Source: an uncultured Phascolarctobacterium sp.
GTDB lineage: Bacteria > Bacillota > Negativicutes > Acidaminococcales > Acidaminococcaceae
Direction: 5' to 3'
Length of the DNA stretch: 64,000 nt
Assembly (NCBI RefSeq): GCF_934190775.1
Contig: NZ_CAKPTG010000011.1
Coordinates: 27,516 to 91,515 of the forward strand
In this document: one piece after another, positions 62,455 through 64,000 of the stretch
Layout of the letters: every line of letters begins with the position of its first letter
How positions within the stretch are numbered: the stretch's first letter is position 1
The notes under the pieces: generated by a model
Databases searched by the model: none
What the model was told of the DNA's origin: nothing
What the model saw: the letters and a program-made list of their open reading frames with translations, nothing else
Made by a program: the position numbers and the translations under genes

Positions 62455-63006
62455 ATGGCTGAAGAGTTTAAGAAAAATCAACAAGAAGTGAAAAATGAGA
62501 TTCGTAAAGGAATAGTTGAGCGTCTGCTCGGCAGCAAGCTGCATACAGAAAATGCAGAAATGCCGATAAGGTCAAGCTTCGTGAATCATAACCTGGATGA
62601 TTACGGTATTATTGATGCACATTATCAAGCCTTAAAAGAAGAAGTTTTACATGAGCTGGGAGCGTATCTTTTACACAATAAAAGCACTAATGAGAATGAT
62701 GAAATGCCTATCAGAGCAAGCTATGTTAATCACACACCTGCAGATACCCGTATTCTCGATGGTCATTACCAAAAGCTGAAGGATGAAATCTGCCATGAAA
62801 TTGCTCAACAGGTTGTCGGTGACAAGGTTGCTGTCGAAAAGGATGCTATGGCAATTCGTGCAAGCTATCTGCATGAGTTGCAGGAGCAGGGAAGCCTGAA
62901 TGAAGCTATTGCCAAACGCCTGCTGGCTAAAGGCATGAGCGTGGCTGATGTTGCTGAGGCTATGCAGATGCCTGAGGAAAGTGTTGCTAAGCTGCAGAAA
63001 AAATAG
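62455..63006 (+). CDS. uncharacterised protein of three 48-residue repeats
   Basis: A 183-residue soluble, charged protein. A unit of exactly 48 residues is repeated: the anchor phrase EMPIR-SSFVNH starts at Glu35, EMPIR-ASYVNH at Glu83 and AMAIR-ASYLHE at Ala131. Between anchors lies a helical stretch of the type HYQxLKxEIxHEL. The last 25 residues (GMSVADVAEAMQMPEESVAKL) look like the short helix-turn-helix tail seen in Rpn-type and other proteins. I recognise no named family; no membrane segment or signal is present. RBS AAAGGAGGC supports the start. Confidence 0.7.
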   Translation: MAEEFKKNQQEVKNEIRKGIVERLLGSKLHTENAEMPIRSSFVNHNLDDYGIIDAHYQALKEEVLHELGAYLLHNKSTNENDEMPIRASYVNHTPADTRILDGHYQKLKDEICHEIAQQVVGDKVAVEKDAMAIRASYLHELQEQGSLNEAIAKRLLAKGMSVADVAEAMQMPEESVAKLQKK

Positions 63007-63173
63007 GAAAGACGTAACAGTTAACAGATTTTTCAAAAGCAGATAAATTGTATTTTCATCTGTTGACATTGTACAAGCTGTTTCTTGCCAACCCTCCTCG
63101 ATAATGATAAAATCAAATCAAATTAACAGCAAGGCTATAAATGCCTGCAAGTTATTTTTTGGAGGAATATATT

Positions 63174-63314
63174 ATGAAGAAAATAGCAATTCTGCGCTGC
63201 CTAATAACCTCCGCTTCCTGTGCGGGAGCAGGCTGTCTGCGTGCTTTTTATGAAAAGGATAAAGCCTTTGCGCAGTCTGTTGTTGTTGACGTAATCAATT
63301 CGCGGGTGAAGTGA
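63174..63314 (+). CDS. 46-residue mini-ORF, probable chimeric remnant
   Basis: ATG with a strong RBS (TTGGAGGAATATATT) opens a 46-codon frame. The start MKKIAILRCLITSASCAGAGC looks like a short hydrophobic leader with Cys residues. The end VVVDVINSRVK is a copy of the C-terminus of the 61734-62231 gene (VVIDVINSRVKRD). The rest of that gene is missing here, so this looks like an internally deleted duplicate that still has translation signals. Whether the peptide is made is unknown. Confidence 0.5.
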   Translation: MKKIAILRCLITSASCAGAGCLRAFYEKDKAFAQSVVVDVINSRVK

Positions 63315-63365
63315 GATTAATATGTTTTTTTTAGCTGTGGGTAGAATTTCTGCCTGCAGTTTTTT
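63278..63365 (+). repeat. duplicated gene end plus terminator
   Basis: This stretch matches 62188-62276 closely (differences are scattered and mostly silent in the coding part): last codons, the GAGATTAATATGTTTTTT linker and the terminator stem CTGTGGG-AGAA/TTCTGCCTGCAG with a T tract. Confidence 0.8.
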
Positions 63366-63469
63366 ATAGAAATATCTGTGAGTTTTTGAGTAACAAAATG
63401 ATTCATTATTCTTCTCTTCACTACGCCCATCAAGTACAATAAAATTGAAAATTTTTCAGACAATAAGTC

Positions 63470-63496
63470 TTGACGGGGGGGCGTCTGTATTATAAT
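63470..63496 (+). promoter_or_regulatory. promoter with G7 tract in a 15-bp spacer
   Basis: TTGACG (63470-63475) and TATAAT (63491-63496) are near-consensus, but the spacer is only 15 bp. A run of seven G (63475-63481) lies between the boxes. Gain of one or two G would bring the spacer to the optimal 16-17 bp. Confidence 0.7.
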
Positions 63497-63502
63497 GGAC
63501 TC

Positions 63503-63740
63503 AGCAGCAAGAGTTTGCAGATTGCTTTATGACAGTACTAAGGATTTTGCAATCTGCATTTCCTCCTCTTGCTGTGTTGAATACGTTTATAAATTGCCCG
63601 CGGTGGATACCGGCAAAGAAGTACAGAGGAAACAAGGCAACTCTTGCACAGACTTTACTGAAGTTTCCCTTAGGGTGATTTGTAAAAATAAAAATTGGCA
63701 GTCGACTATACTGCCGGATTTCCTAAGGGAGGAAAAGAAA
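63503..63740 (+). ncRNA. structured 5' leader of the SLH protein mRNA
   Basis: About 240 bases with several hairpins. CAGCAAGAG (63505-63513) pairs with CTCTTGCTG (63566-63574), and inside it TGCAGATTGC (63516-63525) pairs with GCAATCTGCA (63549-63558). A second CTCTTGC at 63641-63647 can compete for GCAAGAG. Near the start codon TCCCTTAGG (63666-63674) pairs with CCTAAGGGA (63722-63730), which covers the ribosome binding site AAGGGAGG; a GGCAGT/ACTGCC hairpin (63697-63715) sits inside that stem. A regulatory function is inferred. Confidence 0.6.
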
Positions 63741-64000
63741 ATGAAAAAATCTTTAGTTCTCGCAATGGCAATGGCTCTTGGCGTAACCGCTTCCGCTTAC
63801 GCTGCTAACCCCTTCTCTGACGTTCCTGCTGGCCACTGGGCTTATGACAGCATCAACAAACTGGCTGCTGCTGGCGTAATCGAAGGCTACGGCGACTCCA
63901 CCTTCGGTGGCGACAAACTGATGACCCGTTATGAAATGGCTCAAATCGTTGCTAAAGCAATGGCAAAAGGCGCTAACGTTGACAAACTGGCTGCTGAATT
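63741..64000 (+). CDS. SLH-domain outer-membrane porin-like protein (5' part)
   Basis: The first 86 codons of a gene that continues past the window. A signal peptide (KKSLVLAMAMALGVTASAYA, cut before ANPF) is followed at once by an S-layer homology domain: FSDVPAGHWAYDSINKLAAAGVIEGYGD and the RYEMAQIVAKAM segment. In Negativicutes this layout belongs to the abundant outer-membrane proteins (OmpM type) that bind peptidoglycan-linked polyamine through the SLH domain and form a C-terminal barrel; the barrel is not visible here. Codon use (CAA for Gln, AAA for Lys, C-ending pyrimidines) suggests very high expression. RBS AAGGGAGG is strong but can be sequestered. Confidence 0.85.
   Translation, partial: MKKSLVLAMAMALGVTASAYAANPFSDVPAGHWAYDSINKLAAAGVIEGYGDSTFGGDKLMTRYEMAQIVAKAMAKGANVDKLAAE

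Noticed and set aside
1..64000. tRNA and rRNA genes
   Set aside because: I looked for TTCGAATC-type T-loops with acceptor stems and for rRNA landmarks on both strands and found none that fold.

Overview
The window comes from a diderm Firmicute, most likely a member of the Negativicutes close to Phascolarctobacterium/Acidaminococcus. It mixes Firmicute habits (strong AGGAGG ribosome binding sites, a T-box leucine leader, HicAB) with outer-membrane genes: a TonB-dependent receptor, and at the right edge the start of an SLH-domain porin-like protein of the type that anchors the Negativicute outer membrane. The genus is an inference from gene content and style, not from a marker gene.

Layout. 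1-6415: a tight shikimate/phenylalanine operon (end of a gene that may be tyrA, then aroB-aroA-aroC-pheA-aroE-aroK-aroQ). 6572-8745: a CoA-disulfide reductase-rhodanese fusion and a C_GCAxxG_C_C protein. 8977-21080: an AT-rich accessory island with a Fic AMPylase-type protein, a RhuM-like protein, a complete type I restriction-modification system (hsdM, hsdS, hsdR), a translationally coupled trio (DUF262 protein, HEPN ribonuclease-like protein, N6-adenine methyltransferase) and a decayed tyrosine integrase. 21205-31236: housekeeping and transport genes, including a strikingly codon-biased aminotransferase, an MFS exporter, a C39-like protease, the CCA-adding enzyme, an arylamine N-acetyltransferase, a MatC-like carrier and hicAB. 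31304-35671 (minus): azlCD and leuCDB, the latter behind a leucine T-box with a CUC specifier. 35993-42042: glutamate synthase gltBD. 42265-46110: obgE-proB-proA. 46427-47718: three small membrane-protein genes. 47727-54465: maf-radC-mreBCD-pbp2-rodA (cell shape). 54466-54798: tandem intergenic repeats. 54799-57395: a B12-binding-type radical SAM protein and its partner. 57504-62231: a MerR regulator diverging from a TonB receptor operon with a NapH-like iron-sulfur protein and a tiny Cys-rich protein. 62455-63314: a triple-repeat protein and a chimeric mini-ORF. 63741-end: the SLH protein behind a long structured leader.

How it fits together. Most of the window is anabolic core: aromatic amino acids, leucine, proline, ammonia assimilation, wall elongation. 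The accessory interest lies at three places. First, the defence island, where the DUF262-HEPN-methyltransferase trio behind hsdR looks like a self-contained restriction or abortive-infection module. Second, the surface-protein region: the TonB receptor carries a G8 tract in its signal-peptide codons that would switch the gene off if it gained or lost one G, and the SLH protein has a G7 tract inside an abnormally short 15-bp promoter spacer. These are the only two G runs of seven or more that I found, and both sit where slipped-strand phase variation would act. Third, the SLH leader RNA, which can sequester its own ribosome binding site and has mutually exclusive upstream pairings. No rRNA, tRNA, complete mobile element or CRISPR array was seen.
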